NCBI GenBank assembly: GCA_026874595.1
Contig: CM049319.1
Coordinates: forward strand, 1,245,501-1,309,500
Source: Sipunculus nudus
Lineage: Eukaryota > Annelida > Sipuncula > Golfingiida > Sipunculidae
Direction of reading: 5' to 3'
DNA: 64,000 nucleotides
Each line of letters begins with the position of its first letter. The first letter of the stretch is position 1. The notes under the pieces were generated by a model. The model ran no database searches, was not told the origin of the DNA, and saw nothing but the letters and a program-made list of their open reading frames with translations. Of the stretch, positions 34,911-45,515 are shown in pieces. The position numbers and the translations under genes were made by a program.

Positions 34911-37900
34911 ATGGAGATTTATATGTAATTTTAATGGGTGATCTGAATGCAAGGATTGGTAAAATGTATGATTACATAGAAAATGATCATTTAGGATTCA
35001 TCGGTTTGAATGAAGTGTACCCTTCAGATGAATTTAAAGTGTGTAGAAATTCAAAGGATGGTAAAACTAACAAATTTGGATTTTCATTACAACAGTTGTG
35101 TTGTGCTTTTAATATTCATGTTTTGAATGGTAGAATTCCTCCAGATATTGAAGGTGAATACACATGTGTAACACATGCTGGACAGAGTGTTATTGACTAC
35201 ATTATTGTTAGTGCTGAATTTTTTATTAAAATGGAATCGTTTACAGTTTTAAGGTTAGATTTGTCTGATCACTTTCCAGTGAAATGTACTTTAAAAGTTG
35301 AATCTGTACAAACAGTTCCAGAAAATATTGAGCACACAACTGCATGGACAAGGTACAAACTTAAGTCACAGGCTGTAGTTGAACTTTTAAATGATAATGA
35401 AAATTTATATAATGATCACATATGTAATTTTAATTATTATGTTCAGCAAGATGTTGAAAAGGCTATTGAATATTTGAATAAAGTGTTACATGTTTTTACT
35501 GAACCTAAATATTACCAAAGTAAAAAGAGTTGGTCTCAACCAAACTGGTGGGATGATGAATGTGCTAAAGCAAAATTGATTAAATATACAGCACTAGATA
35601 GATATAGGATATCTGGAAATATTTATGATTTGAATAAATACAAAGAGAAGAGACGACAATTTAGAAACCTTTGTGATAATAAAAAGAAATCTAAACAAGA
35701 GTGCACTATGAAATACTTAACAAAAACTAAAAATATAAATGATTTATGGGCCTGTATTAAAAAGTGTCTCAAGAAAGAGAAGGGTGTTAGTCACATTCCA
35801 GCAAACGATTGGTTTAATTACTTCAGAGATTTACTTAATGAAAATAAAAATGAAGTTAAAGAAGATTTTCACATTTTAGCTGACACATACTTCAAAAATA
35901 ATTTTAATAGTAATTGTGAGTGTGGATCACTCAACAATGAGATAACAGTATTTGAAATAAGACAGGCAATAAATCAAATGCACAGTGGTAAATCCCCTGG
36001 ACCAGATGGACTCCAAGTGGATATTATTAAATCACTTTTAGAAATTATTTTGCCTTTATTACATACTTTGTTTAATAAGATTTTCAACAAGGGGTCATTT
36101 CCTGAAGAATGGAGTAAAGCAATAATATTTCCGTTACACAAGAAGGGTTCTCAGAATGAACCTGGTAATTATAGAGGGATATCCTTACTAAATGTTACTG
36201 GTAAAATATTTACTAAAGTTTTGAACAATAGACTTTCGCAGTTTGTTGAGGAAATGAGTATTTTATCTGAATCACAAGCTGGTTACAGGAAAGGATATTC
36301 TACAATTGACCAGGCATTTATTTTGTATGCTTTAGTTAAAAAATACTTGGTTAAAAGAAAAGGTAGATTTTACTGTTTATATATTGACTTTGCAAAAGCG
36401 TTTGATTGTGTACAACATAATTTATTGTGGCATGTTTTATTAAAACAAGGCATAAATGGTAAAATATTACGTGTTATAAAATCAATGTATTCAAAAATGC
36501 AGTCTTGTATATTAACTGAGAGTGGACTTACAGATTATTTTGCATGTTCGGTAGGTACCCGGCAAGGTTGTATGATAAGTCCTTTATTATTTTCTTTATT
36601 TATTAATGAGTATTGTAATATGTTAGATGGAAGCGATTGTCAGGGGATATATGTAAATGGAAATCTCTCAAATTTAATGACATTGTTATTTGCAGATGAT
36701 ATGGTTAATTGTGGAGATACTGTAGGTAGACTTCAGCAACAGATTGATCTCTTACAAAAGTTTTGTGAAAATTATGGTTTCAAAATTAATACAGATAAAA
36801 CTAAGATTATGGTTTTTAGGAAAGGTGGTCCCTTACGTAAAGTAGAAAAATGGTATTTAAAAGGTAAACAGTTAGAAGTGGTTCCATACTACAAATATCT
36901 TGGTATTATTTTCTCCACAAAATTGTCTTGGTTAAAAACACAACAACAGCAGGTTTTACAAGCAAACAAAGCTGTATGCATGATTAAAACATTCAGCAAA
37001 AAGTGTAAATATGTAAGTACAAAACATCTCTTTTATTTGTTTGATCAAATGGTAGTGCCAATATTAACATATGGATGTGAGTTGTGGGGTTTTAAAAAAT
37101 CAGAAACTATAGAGAGAGTACAGTACAAATTCTGCAAACAAATTTTAAATGTAGGTCAGAATACTCCAAATGCAGCAGCATTAGGAGAATGTGGCAGATT
37201 TCCTTTGTTTGTAACTTGCTTATTGCGTTGTATTAAGTATTGGATTAAACTTTTGCATATGCCAGAACATAGATATCAGAAACAGGTGTACAATATGTTG
37301 ATGAATTTAGATAGCAGTGGTAAATCAAATTGGGTATCTGAAGTAAGAACATTGCTGTTCCAGTCTGGTTTTGGATATGTTTGGATGGCGCAGTACATTG
37401 GAGATGTGAATTATTTTATGAAAGAAGTTGAAATGAGAATAAAAGATATGGCCATTCAAAATTGGCATGGTGATATTGAATTGTGCAGTAAACTCTACTA
37501 TTATGGTACTTTTAAATCTATGCTCACTCTAGAAAAATATGTCAATTGTATCCCAAATAAACAACACCGTACAGCACTTGCTAAACTTCGATGTTCAAAT
37601 CATGAATTAGCTATAGAAATGGGCCGCCATAAAAACATTTCTCGTGAAGAAAGGATCTGTAAATATTGTTTATGCTATGGATTCAATATTGTTGAGGATG
37701 AAGCTCACTTTATGCAAGAGTGTAAATTATATCACGATTTGAGGTTAAAATATATTAGACAAGACTTGCATTATCCAAGTGAACAAAATTTTATAAAATT
37801 ATTTAATTTAGATAATCCATTTGAAATATCAAAAGTTGCTGCATATGTGTTTAATTCGTTTTTGAGGAGACGGAAAATGATAGATGGTTGAATTATGTAT

Positions 37901-38280
37901 TTTAAACAGTACTCACTTTGACAGCACAATAGATTCATTGTGTACTAAGGTGTGCAATAATGTTACATGTGTTTATGGCACGATTGATTAGTCATTTTAA
38001 GACTGTTACTTAACATTATATGGTTGTAATTTTTTAATTGACTGTTTAGTGAAATGTAATTATGTTTATCCTCACAGATGATGGCAAAACAGATTTATAT
38101 GTATGTAGGTATGCAGTTCTTTTACTTGTGTTAATGGCAGTGTTTACTAGAAAATATAAGACTGCTACCTTCCATTGGATTTATGTACTTTTTAAATTGA
38201 ATATTTATTGAAATGTTTGGAACTTTGGGCCTGAGGCCTTTTTCCTGAATAAAGTTCTGTTCTGTTCTGTTCTGTTCTGT
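34911..38280 (+). mobile_element. 5'-truncated LINE with intact ORF2 segment and perfect target-site duplication
   Basis: A 3370-bp non-LTR retrotransposon flanked by the perfect 10-bp direct repeat GCATATTAAA (34901-34910 and 38281-38290). The 5' end is cut inside the endonuclease domain, as usual for target-primed insertion. The 3' end is AATAAAG followed by TTCTG repeats (38254-38280) instead of poly(A). The open frame 34913-37891 is unbroken, so insertion appears recent. It landed inside SINE debris in the flank of an LRR-Ig relic. Confidence 0.92.
34934..37891 (+). CDS. Endonuclease-reverse transcriptase (ORF2 fragment) of the LINE
   Basis: 985 residues from the first ATG; the frame is open from 34913, so this ATG is only the first inside the truncated element. 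Residues 1-115 are the C-terminal half of an AP-like endonuclease (MGDLNARIG, DYIIVS, LSDHFPV). The reverse transcriptase follows: GKSPGPDG, GNYRGISLLN, SQAGYRKG, YIDFAKAFD (484-492 region), GTRQGCMISPLLF, the catalytic FADDM (586-590) and YKYLGI. The C-terminal part has LAKLRCSNHELAIEMGRHKN and a Cys-His cluster (CKYC, HFMQEC). The enzyme would nick target DNA and copy its RNA there. The missing N-terminal endonuclease half makes this copy non-autonomous. I cannot place its clade by eye. Confidence 0.92.
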   Translation: MGDLNARIGKMYDYIENDHLGFIGLNEVYPSDEFKVCRNSKDGKTNKFGFSLQQLCCAFNIHVLNGRIPPDIEGEYTCVTHAGQSVIDYIIVSAEFFIKMESFTVLRLDLSDHFPVKCTLKVESVQTVPENIEHTTAWTRYKLKSQAVVELLNDNENLYNDHICNFNYYVQQDVEKAIEYLNKVLHVFTEPKYYQSKKSWSQPNWWDDECAKAKLIKYTALDRYRISGNIYDLNKYKEKRRQFRNLCDNKKKSKQECTMKYLTKTKNINDLWACIKKCLKKEKGVSHIPANDWFNYFRDLLNENKNEVKEDFHILADTYFKNNFNSNCECGSLNNEITVFEIRQAINQMHSGKSPGPDGLQVDIIKSLLEIILPLLHTLFNKIFNKGSFPEEWSKAIIFPLHKKGSQNEPGNYRGISLLNVTGKIFTKVLNNRLSQFVEEMSILSESQAGYRKGYSTIDQAFILYALVKKYLVKRKGRFYCLYIDFAKAFDCVQHNLLWHVLLKQGINGKILRVIKSMYSKMQSCILTESGLTDYFACSVGTRQGCMISPLLFSLFINEYCNMLDGSDCQGIYVNGNLSNLMTLLFADDMVNCGDTVGRLQQQIDLLQKFCENYGFKINTDKTKIMVFRKGGPLRKVEKWYLKGKQLEVVPYYKYLGIIFSTKLSWLKTQQQQVLQANKAVCMIKTFSKKCKYVSTKHLFYLFDQMVVPILTYGCELWGFKKSETIERVQYKFCKQILNVGQNTPNAAALGECGRFPLFVTCLLRCIKYWIKLLHMPEHRYQKQVYNMLMNLDSSGKSNWVSEVRTLLFQSGFGYVWMAQYIGDVNYFMKEVEMRIKDMAIQNWHGDIELCSKLYYYGTFKSMLTLEKYVNCIPNKQHRTALAKLRCSNHELAIEMGRHKNISREERICKYCLCYGFNIVEDEAHFMQECKLYHDLRLKYIRQDLHYPSEQNFIKLFNLDNPFEISKVAAYVFNSFLRRRKMIDG

Positions 38281-38327
38281 GCATATTAAAGCGGACAGAA
38301 CTGTCTCACTAGCGAAGCTTGCCTTTC

Positions 38328-38440
38328 TAGCGAAGTGGTGGAACGTTGGACATGTGCGCTACCGACATGGTTTCGAATCCCAGATCGGCCCAATATTTTC
38401 CTCTAAGCAATTTGTATTAGTAACAAATGGTGGCAGAGGT
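38328..38440 (+). repeat. Second tRNA-derived SINE family (head)
   Basis: A perfect A box, TAGCGAAGTGG (38328-38338), and a B-box-like GGTTTCGAATCC (38369-38380) at tRNA spacing are followed by 'gatcggcccaatattttcc'. That same body sequence recurs at 34693-34740, left of the LINE, so two pieces of this family flank the insertion. It is not a functional tRNA: the stems do not close. Confidence 0.55.
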
Positions 38441-38800
38441 TGGATATATTTCAAAGATACTTTAATGGCAGTTAATATACATAAAACTGAGTTAATATCT
38501 CAGTTAAAATTTTAGGCGCCACAAGTATTTATAACAGTCTAAGTTATACATAGGGAAGGGGTTTTAAGTACATGATATTTATTCGTTATTGCAAATGTAT
38601 ATAGGAGAGTTGCTAATTTATATTTACTCCGAATAGTCAACGAAAGGGTTTTTCTTTCATACAGTAATGTTTCTAATTTAATAAAGCTAACATGACAGAT
38701 ACAAAAGTCTTTTTATATCGCAGTTTATAAGGTTCCAGTGTTAGTAGCTTTTTATGAAACGTTTAGGTTTATGTAATAACTTTATGACAAGTAACCGGTT

Positions 38801-39115
38801 TCTGTGGCTTGGGGGTAGAGCACAGGACTCAAAGCCGGGAGATCGTGAGTTCGAATCTCAGTCGAGGCGGTGAGACTTCACGGTCGGCCCTCACCCAAAG
38901 TGAGTGCTCTGCAGGATTAACGGAAAGGTCGTGCCCCACGGCCATGTTTCACGCACAAACTATGATTATACATCCAGCAATGGGGATAACCAGGGCCCGC
39001 AGGTGCAGTAGTCACCGGGCCAGGATATAAAATTTAGAGGAAACGTGTGATACTGCCCTGTAAGGTAGTCCGAAACCGGAATGGAATTCTGCAGATGCAC
39101 ATAAACGTTGTTAAG
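38801..39115 (+). repeat. tRNA-derived SINE, best copy
   Basis: RNA polymerase III type 2 promoter: an A-box-like TGGCTTGGGGGTAGAG (38805-38820) and B-box GAGTTCGAATCTC (38847-38859). The body contains 'cggtcggccctcacc', 'ggtcgtgccccac' and 'gcagtagtcaccgggcc', and the 3' part is 'agtccgaaaccggaatgg'. Other copies lie at 6.73, 18.56, 29.80 and 31.87 kb. Confidence 0.75.
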
Positions 39116-39880
39116 TTAGCATTAAAAAATGGAGGCGGTAACCTCAAGCAAAAAGATATGTTAAAAAATCTACGACGACAAATAGCTAATTTTTTTACCA
39201 AATTAATGTCCATACCATTTTTGTTTTATTTTCTTCTTACCTATGAAAACTGCCATTGAACCTCTTGTTCTCCTTATACTAAATGTGGAAGATTAGCGAA
39301 TCTAGAATAAGGGAAAGTAATTATAGCATGTCATTTATCTATATATTGCTTTACTTTCACGGAATTTACGTAATGTTTTGATTTTTATATCAAAATTATA
39401 AATATATATAAAACTAAATATATAAATGCGAATGCTGCATTTGGCAGAAAACGTTAGACACAAACCGCTACCACAAACCGCTAGAGGTATCTAAAACAGC
39501 ACATAACCACAAAAGAACGGTAACAGATGAAGCATTATCAATGATATATATATGTGTATCATAAACATTCTGTTACCGGTGTTTACTTTAGCAGATATCT
39601 TCTTTAATGAGTATATGTCATTCACATGGTAAATTGTCTCCTAGCCCTCACGTAGTTCCCCGGATCACGCTGAGTGTATGACAGTGCAGGATAGAGGATT
39701 CAATTCCTAGTTAACGGTACTCTCAGAGGATTCCCTTAATTTTCCAAATATTAAGTAAATAATAAAGAGATAAAACATGTAGTGTTAAAACGTTAGAAAA
39801 ATGTCAGATAAGTAATAGTAAAAAAATGACCCAGAAAAGTTGAACCGAAATTTACACAAATAGCAATCCAAGCCCCTGTG
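39116..39880. other. Intergenic, no gene recognised
   Basis: AT-rich, with no supportable coding region. It may include decayed LRR-Ig 3' flank near 39.66-39.88 kb. Confidence 0.4.
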
Positions 39881-40156
39881 ATGGTACACACATATAGTTT
39901 AACGCATATAGTTTATCTGATCTGACGACATTATATTATTATATGATGCCTGGTATCATGCCCACTGAATAAAGTTGAACGGACTATGGTCCTAAAAGAC
40001 TGGAATCAGTTGTAAATATTTGATCATTAGGTGGACTGACAGTATTCCGCGATCCTGGAAACCCTGTTTGTATATACCATTGGTTGATAGTATCAGGGTT
40101 CTCAGCTGTGTCATTGGTGGAAGCAACAGCGAGCTTTCATTTCCAATGTCGTTATT

Positions 40157-40350
40157 CAGAAGGGGATCGGGGGGGGGGGGGGTCCGGACCCCCCCCCCCT
40201 TTCACCAGAATCAACGTTTTCCTAAGGGCTTCAGACAAAATATTAAGGCCTGGACCCCCCACTTTTCCAGACCTGGGGACTCTTTTTAGGGTTTTCATTA
40301 GTCCTCCTGGGTTGGACACCCCCTTCTCCTAAATCCTGGATCCGCCCCTG
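40157..40350 (-). mobile_element. GGGGCGGATCC short inverted-end element, copy 1
   Basis: 194 bp flanked by TTATT (40152-40156 and 40351-40355). The reverse complement starts CAGGGGCGGATCC; the other end is CAGAAGGGGATC, an imperfect inverted terminus. Removing it restores 'gtcgttatttgata', the counterpart of 'gtcgttgtttgata' in copy B. It carries the G/C palindrome at 40169-40199. No transposase; hAT-like ends are a guess. Confidence 0.7.
40169..40199. repeat. G14-TCCGGA-C11 palindrome
   Basis: Fourteen G, TCCGGA, eleven C: a perfect palindrome over 40172-40199, able to form a cruciform or, on separate strands, a G-quadruplex and an i-motif. Exact counts are vulnerable to sequencing error. 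Confidence 0.9.
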
Positions 40351-40619
40351 TTATTTGATAAAATGGGGACAAATGTTTCCGATGTGGGGGTTTAGGTGGG
40401 CTTTATATGTAATTATTTGAGCATTTTATGAATGATGCTTCCTCGATTGATTCCAAACTGTTTTGTGATATATGTCTTCGGAAATTTTCTTCAAATATAC
40501 GATGATATTAAAATGTGAAATGTTTCTCTCTGAATAACCAATGGACGATCGATTGGTACATTTACACAGATATAATCTGTACCCTGCAGTGGTAGTGGTA
40601 TTAAGGTTTACCGACAATA

Positions 40620-40807
40620 GGGGCGGATCCATGATTAAAGAAAATGGGGGGTCCAACCCAGAAGGACTAATGACAAAGCCTAAACATGGTCCGCAGGTCA
40701 GAAAAACAGGGGGGTTCCAGGGCCTCAAATATTTGAAGCCCTTATAAAAAAAAGGTTGCAGCGCCTGAAAAGCACCCCCCCCCCCCCCCCCAAAGATCCT
40801 CATCTGC
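40620..40807 (+). mobile_element. GGGGCGGATCC short inverted-end element, copy 2
   Basis: The same family as copy 1 in the opposite orientation, with shared blocks GGGGCGGATCCATGATT, GGGGGGTCCAACCCAGAAGG and 'ggggttccagggcctcaaata' and a C18 tract near the other end. Flanked by ACAATA at 40614-40619 and 40808-40813. A terminal fragment of the family also sits at 34675-34692 (CAGGGGCGGATCTAGGATC). Confidence 0.7.
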
Positions 40808-40813
40808 ACAATA

Positions 40814-41785
40814 CAGGTATCAACATCATCTACAAGAAAACCATCGTATTTCTGTTATTTATCACTGTAATATGCGTGTTCACATACTGAGAGTGAGGTA
40901 GCATTAATGTGCGTGCTTTGAAAAGGAGAAAGCATGCTTGTTTATTGTTGTACTTATTTTTACCCCTATAAAGAATCAGCCTTTATGTAATCATATAAAT
41001 GATGATTTATTTATAGAGCAATTAATTAATTTATTTTTGTACATATTATAACAATTATACAGTGGTTATAAAAATTGAGAGGAAGCATATTTCTTCAATT
41101 CATCTGTCTGAAAACTTCATTTATTAGTTTTTAATATAAGCCATCATAATAGTAAATTAGATGATAAACTGTCCCAGTTCTCCTGGTTATTTGAGTTCAC
41201 TATGCAGGGGTCAGGTCATGTGTTACATTATTCATGTTCATGTTTCCTTTATTACATTATCCCTAAAATGTACCCTAAGGTATCACCAAACATCACTCGC
41301 AATAACTTCTCAGTTTCATTGTTGTCCAAGGATTTACGTAAAATATAAAGGTCCATTTTATGAAGTTGCATGTTCCATGTACTTAATGGCTTGGGTTTTT
41401 ATATATAAGATGTTAAGAATTTCGAACTCACGAGGTTTCAGAAAATGCCCTTTTTTGTGAAATTCAGAGGGCAACCATTAAGACCAGGCATTTCGTGCAT
41501 CCCGCTATCGAACACCACGGGTTTAGTTAATATATATGCAGATACGAAAACAAAAGGACAGATATCAAGAATTTATTTCTCAAGATAGGTCCGTAATCTG
41601 TTTAAAGGAGTAACTTGGGTTTTAATCGAGATCTCCCCATGTTGCCCTTTGAGGATCTTCCAGCTTCCGGGGTCTAACAGGAGCAGCTTCAGCCCCGAAG
41701 CCCATTACCTTGACGACCAGGGCGCGTCATAGAAATTATCAAAACAACTTTCTCTTATAAGCAAAGCATGTGTGATAAGCACGTT
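40814..41785. other. Intergenic, no gene recognised
   Basis: The part up to about 41.1 kb resembles the LRR-Ig 5' flank ('tataacaattatacagtggttataaaaattgagaggaagcatat'). The rest is unassigned. Confidence 0.45.
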
Positions 41786-41789
41786 ACAC

Positions 41790-42290
41790 TTCCTTATTCT
41801 GACCATTATGTTGTCCTGGCTCCCTTTATCCACCAAATTTATGCTGTAATTCTTCGTCACCAAATAAACCTCAGCTTATCATGCACTTTAATATAGTCCA
41901 TGTTCAACACCGTGCAATTTTTGTTCTATAGTTTAAAACTCGGTTACCAGGTCAGAGGAGAGGAAGTAAAGTTTTCCAATACCCTTTGTTTTTGGAATAA
42001 ATTGGGGCTCACATTTTCAAACATTCATGGACTGAAATTTCTGGAGTAGAAATCAGAACACTTTATCTTATTGTTGAAGTAGCTTATGAATCAAGCACCC
42101 GGGAAGACTTGTAACACCTAGAAAAAACATTCCAGCAAATATCCAGCCTATATATTTATGATCAGATTTTTTTAAAATATTATTTTTAGTTATAATGTAA
42201 AACTTTGCACATCAAAAGTTGATCGATAAGGCATTCGCAGTAATATATTTAACGTCCAGTTATTGTGATTGATTAAAACAAAATTTATAA
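41790..42290 (-). pseudogene. LRR-Ig relic, LRR and N-cap part
   Basis: The most decayed recognisable copy. 'cttattgttgaagtagcttatgaatcaagcacccgggaagacttgtaac' aligns with 'cttattgttggagcagtttatgaatgaagcttccgagaaggcctgcaag' of copy A. 'actttaatatagtccatgttcaacaccgt' aligns with the LRR segment before it. The N-cap end is only faintly visible near 42.22-42.28 kb. Confidence 0.6.
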
Positions 42291-43130
42291 GGGCACTTTA
42301 AATATCGAGCACACCTGAAAGGCATCAAGACGTTTATGTTTCTATCAGCTATTTACAGTCTCACACATATGAGACTATTCTGTACCTGTATCGGGCATCA
42401 TTCGCTTTACACTTATAGTTTACTGTACATTATTTCCTTAAACTATCCAACACTGGTCCATACCTACATTTTTCATGAAGGAACGGGTGACTGCTAGTGC
42501 TGACACCTAGCAGAGACATTTGGTACTAATTCGAGAAACTTGCACTGGACAAAGTGGCCTAATAAAATGAATTATAAATCAAATTAATCAATTTAACGGA
42601 CGTTATTCATCAGAACACACTACCAAGGATAACCGCCACCTGCGACTTGACCTATTGATCCAAAACTGAAATTGGACCCAAAGAAATCTTCCATCTGTGA
42701 TGTATCACCCACTGTGATGTCTGAATCCTAACAATCACTGCAATGCCGCCATAACATATATCTACAGATTGCAAAGGTGAAAATATTGAAACCAAGCATG
42801 CTTGATGAGACTTAGGCTAAAATCGACAAATCTTGGTGATTTTTGATAAATATATTAATTAACTAATTTGATTCAACATTTGCAGGGAAATATAATGTTA
42901 AATCATTAATAATGTTATATGTTCAATGTAAATGGCAAAATATATTTGTTTGGCTAACAGGAACGAAACGCTATACATTCACAGATAATGTGCGAGATTT
43001 GACTATTAAAATCAAAAAGGACCCAAGGTTACAAACTTCCTTCAAATTTAGTTGAAGCAATTTATGTAACAATGCTACAGAGTACCCGAATAATAAACCA
43101 TCCGATATAAATTGATTGAAAGAGACATGG
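42291..43130. other. Intergenic, no gene recognised
   Basis: No coding, RNA or repeat feature could be supported. Confidence 0.4.
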
Positions 43131-43139
43131 CTTATCGAA

Positions 43140-44705
43140 GTGGTGACTTAAACAAATTTTAAAAAGCTGAATATGAAGTTAGACGTGCCATCAAATTCGC
43201 TAAAATCAAATATACCCAAAAGCTGGAATCAGATATACGGACAACGGATGATTTCAGGCACATATAGCAGTGCATAAAGGCAATTGTACCGTACAAAAGT
43301 AAACTGACTACTAACACTATCTCAGACGATCCGAATCTTCCTGATGAAGTAAACAAATTTTATGCTCTCTTTGATCGGCCTGAAACCCTCTCTGAGGAAA
43401 CATCTTGTGACGGTCCGCCTCTATTTGTTATAGAAACTTCAGATACCAAGATAAGTCTTGCCTGCTTAAACATACGCAAGGCGGCTGGTCCTAACAGTAT
43501 CACGCCGCGACTGTTAAGAACTTGTGCCGATGAAATATCTGGTGTTCTCACTTCTTTTAACTGGTCCTTGCCATCGTGTACAGTGCTAGAGTTCTTTAAA
43601 CGATCAAAGTTTATTCCTGTCCCGAAAATATCTCATGCATCATCTTTGAATGACTATCGTCCTGTTGCATTAACTACGTAATTGCCAAGAGTTTTGAGCG
43701 ACTGGTGTCAAATTATTTCAAATGCTGTATTTCAGAAACTTTTGATCCTTTTCAGTTCGCCTATCGTAGTAACCGCTCAACAGATGACGCTGTATCATTT
43801 ACTCTTAACCGTATTTTAAACAATCTCGACTTACGAGAATCTACCTATGTTTAGGTTATATTCATTGATTTCAGCTCAGCCTTTAACACTATACTTCCCC
43901 ATAAATTAATCGGAAAACTATCAGAACTGGGTCTTAATATTAACATGTGTAACTTGATCTTAGACTTTTTAACAAATCGTCCATTTAGACGGTAGAAAAC
44001 TGAAATATAACCCACAGTAATTGACGGCTTCCAGGTTGAAACATTGTTTTATATTTGTAGGAATTTTTATTTCTTCTGTTTTGAAGTGGGCCGAAAATGT
44101 TAATTACTACGTAAAGAAGGCACCACAACGTTCATTCTTTCTAAGGAACTTACTGGATTTCGGGCTCAGTCAACCGATTCTCTTAAAGTTTTATCGGGCG
44201 GTAATTCAGGGTGTCCTGACGTCGTCAGTCACTGTATGGAGAGGAAGTGTCACTGTCGAGTAAGGGAACCGTCTTTCGAGGGTAGTTGGAACAGCTGAGA
44301 GGATCACTGCATGTGGTTCCTTTACCCACAGTTGACTCTATATTTCAAGCACGATTGTTGAAGAAAACAAACGATATTATAGAAGACAATAGTCATCCGG
44401 CTCACTTATTGTTTAAAAAAATTAAATCGGGGGTTCGCTATAGGTCGCTATCAGGCAAATTCCAAAATAACTCAAACTAGCAAATACGCGTCAGCCGTTC
44501 GGCAATTAAATATATATCACTTGCGGCACAATAACCCAGTCAAACATTTTTAGTCATACGTCATTTTTTGTAGACAATTTTATTTTATTATTTCCTGTTT
44601 AATGTGTTTGTTTAAGCAAGCCAATCAAGCCAATCAAGTCAAATACTGTTGATTATATATGATTTTATTACATATATATAGCAATTAACTATATCTTATC
44701 TTATC
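43140..44705 (+). mobile_element. Decayed CR1/L2/Rex1-type LINE
   Basis: Plus-strand RT pieces in changing frames: VRRAIKFAKIKYTQKLESDI, KAAGPNSITPRLL, FKRSKFIPVPK, SLNDYRPVALT, then [32 protein letters not shown] and ILDFLTNRP. The sequence then jumps to a C-terminal part (FFLRNLLDFGLSQPILLKFY, SHPAHLLFK, SGVRYRSL), so the FADD-containing middle is deleted. Stops and shifts show it is dead. The 3' end has repeated ATCTT near 44690. It is a different lineage from the LINE at 34.9 kb. Confidence 0.8.
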
Positions 44706-45340
44706 TTGACATGTTTGATGGGAATATAAAATACTAAAAATGTTATATGGGATTCACAATAATACAGTAGTTTGGCTGATTTGACATTTTAGATCAGTCG
44801 TAGGTCACCAGAACTACATGAAGAGACCGGCTGACACAATTTGTTTATTTTTATCAGATTTCTAGTGATTACTTGAACAGAACATCAAATAAAAACGATG
44901 GTACATTTCGAGATTTAGCAGAGAAGGCAATGAGTCACTCAGTCCATCTACACTTAAAAAGGCATTATTTCTAGGAAAGTGAAAAAAAAAACTGAAAAAC
45001 ACTTTGTATGAATACAAAGAAAAAATATGTGTAATAGTTATCGCTATCTGACACCTGTATAAGGTTAGTTTAACTGATGTAACCTTAAAAATGACGAGAT
45101 ATACAGATGATGATTTGTATATAGAATAATCGTTGAAGGCGTTTTCTCTCATACTATAAACAAGGGCGGAGGTTTATTTATTAGACGTCTATTTATGGCT
45201 CTTACAATTTTCATATTTTGTTTTCAGACACACTGAAACAGTACACTCTGATTATTAACTTGCCACACGTTGTCATATTCTGTCTCTCCCGGGTTGTGAT
45301 CAATAAAGGGCAAATAAGGGAAATTTAGTCCTGTGTGTCC
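44706..45340. other. Intergenic, no gene recognised
   Basis: Unassigned AT-rich sequence. Confidence 0.4.
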
Positions 45341-45461
45341 TGTCTGCTAAAAGCATGGGCAATCCTGGCCATCTCAGTCTAGTTATAACAATGGGGATGC
45401 GGACGATAAAGTATTGGAATATCACGCTATCAAAAAGCAAAATCACACCGAACGCTGCGCT

Positions 45462-45515
45462 GCGCTTTGCAGCGCCGTGCGGCGCGGTGAAGCGCTGCAC
45501 GGCGCTGCAAAGCGC
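45462..45515. repeat. GC-rich perfect hairpin
   Basis: GCGCTTTGCAGCGCCGTGC (45462-45480) is the exact reverse complement of 45497-45515, with a 16-base loop (45481-45496). The pairing extends by two bases beyond a T:T mismatch. The block is CpG-rich inside AT-rich DNA and may be the core of a short foldback transposon. Confidence 0.85.

Larger units (their letters stand above)
39880..40617 (-). pseudogene. LRR-Ig relic interrupted by a short transposon
   Basis: Minus-strand pieces of the Ig region ('ctggaatcagttgtaaatatttgatcattagg') join by a deletion directly to the mid-LRR region ('ataccattggttgatagtatcagggttc', 'tttccaatgtcgtta'). The N-cap follows ('gtgaaatgtttctctctgaataaccaatggacgatcgatt'). 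The C-cap is missing and the 40157-40350 element splits the LRR part. A second element lies immediately beyond the relic. Confidence 0.75.

Noticed and set aside
38805-38875. Functional tRNA gene
   Set aside because: A and B boxes are present, but the acceptor and anticodon stems do not form and the same unit recurs as a dispersed SINE.
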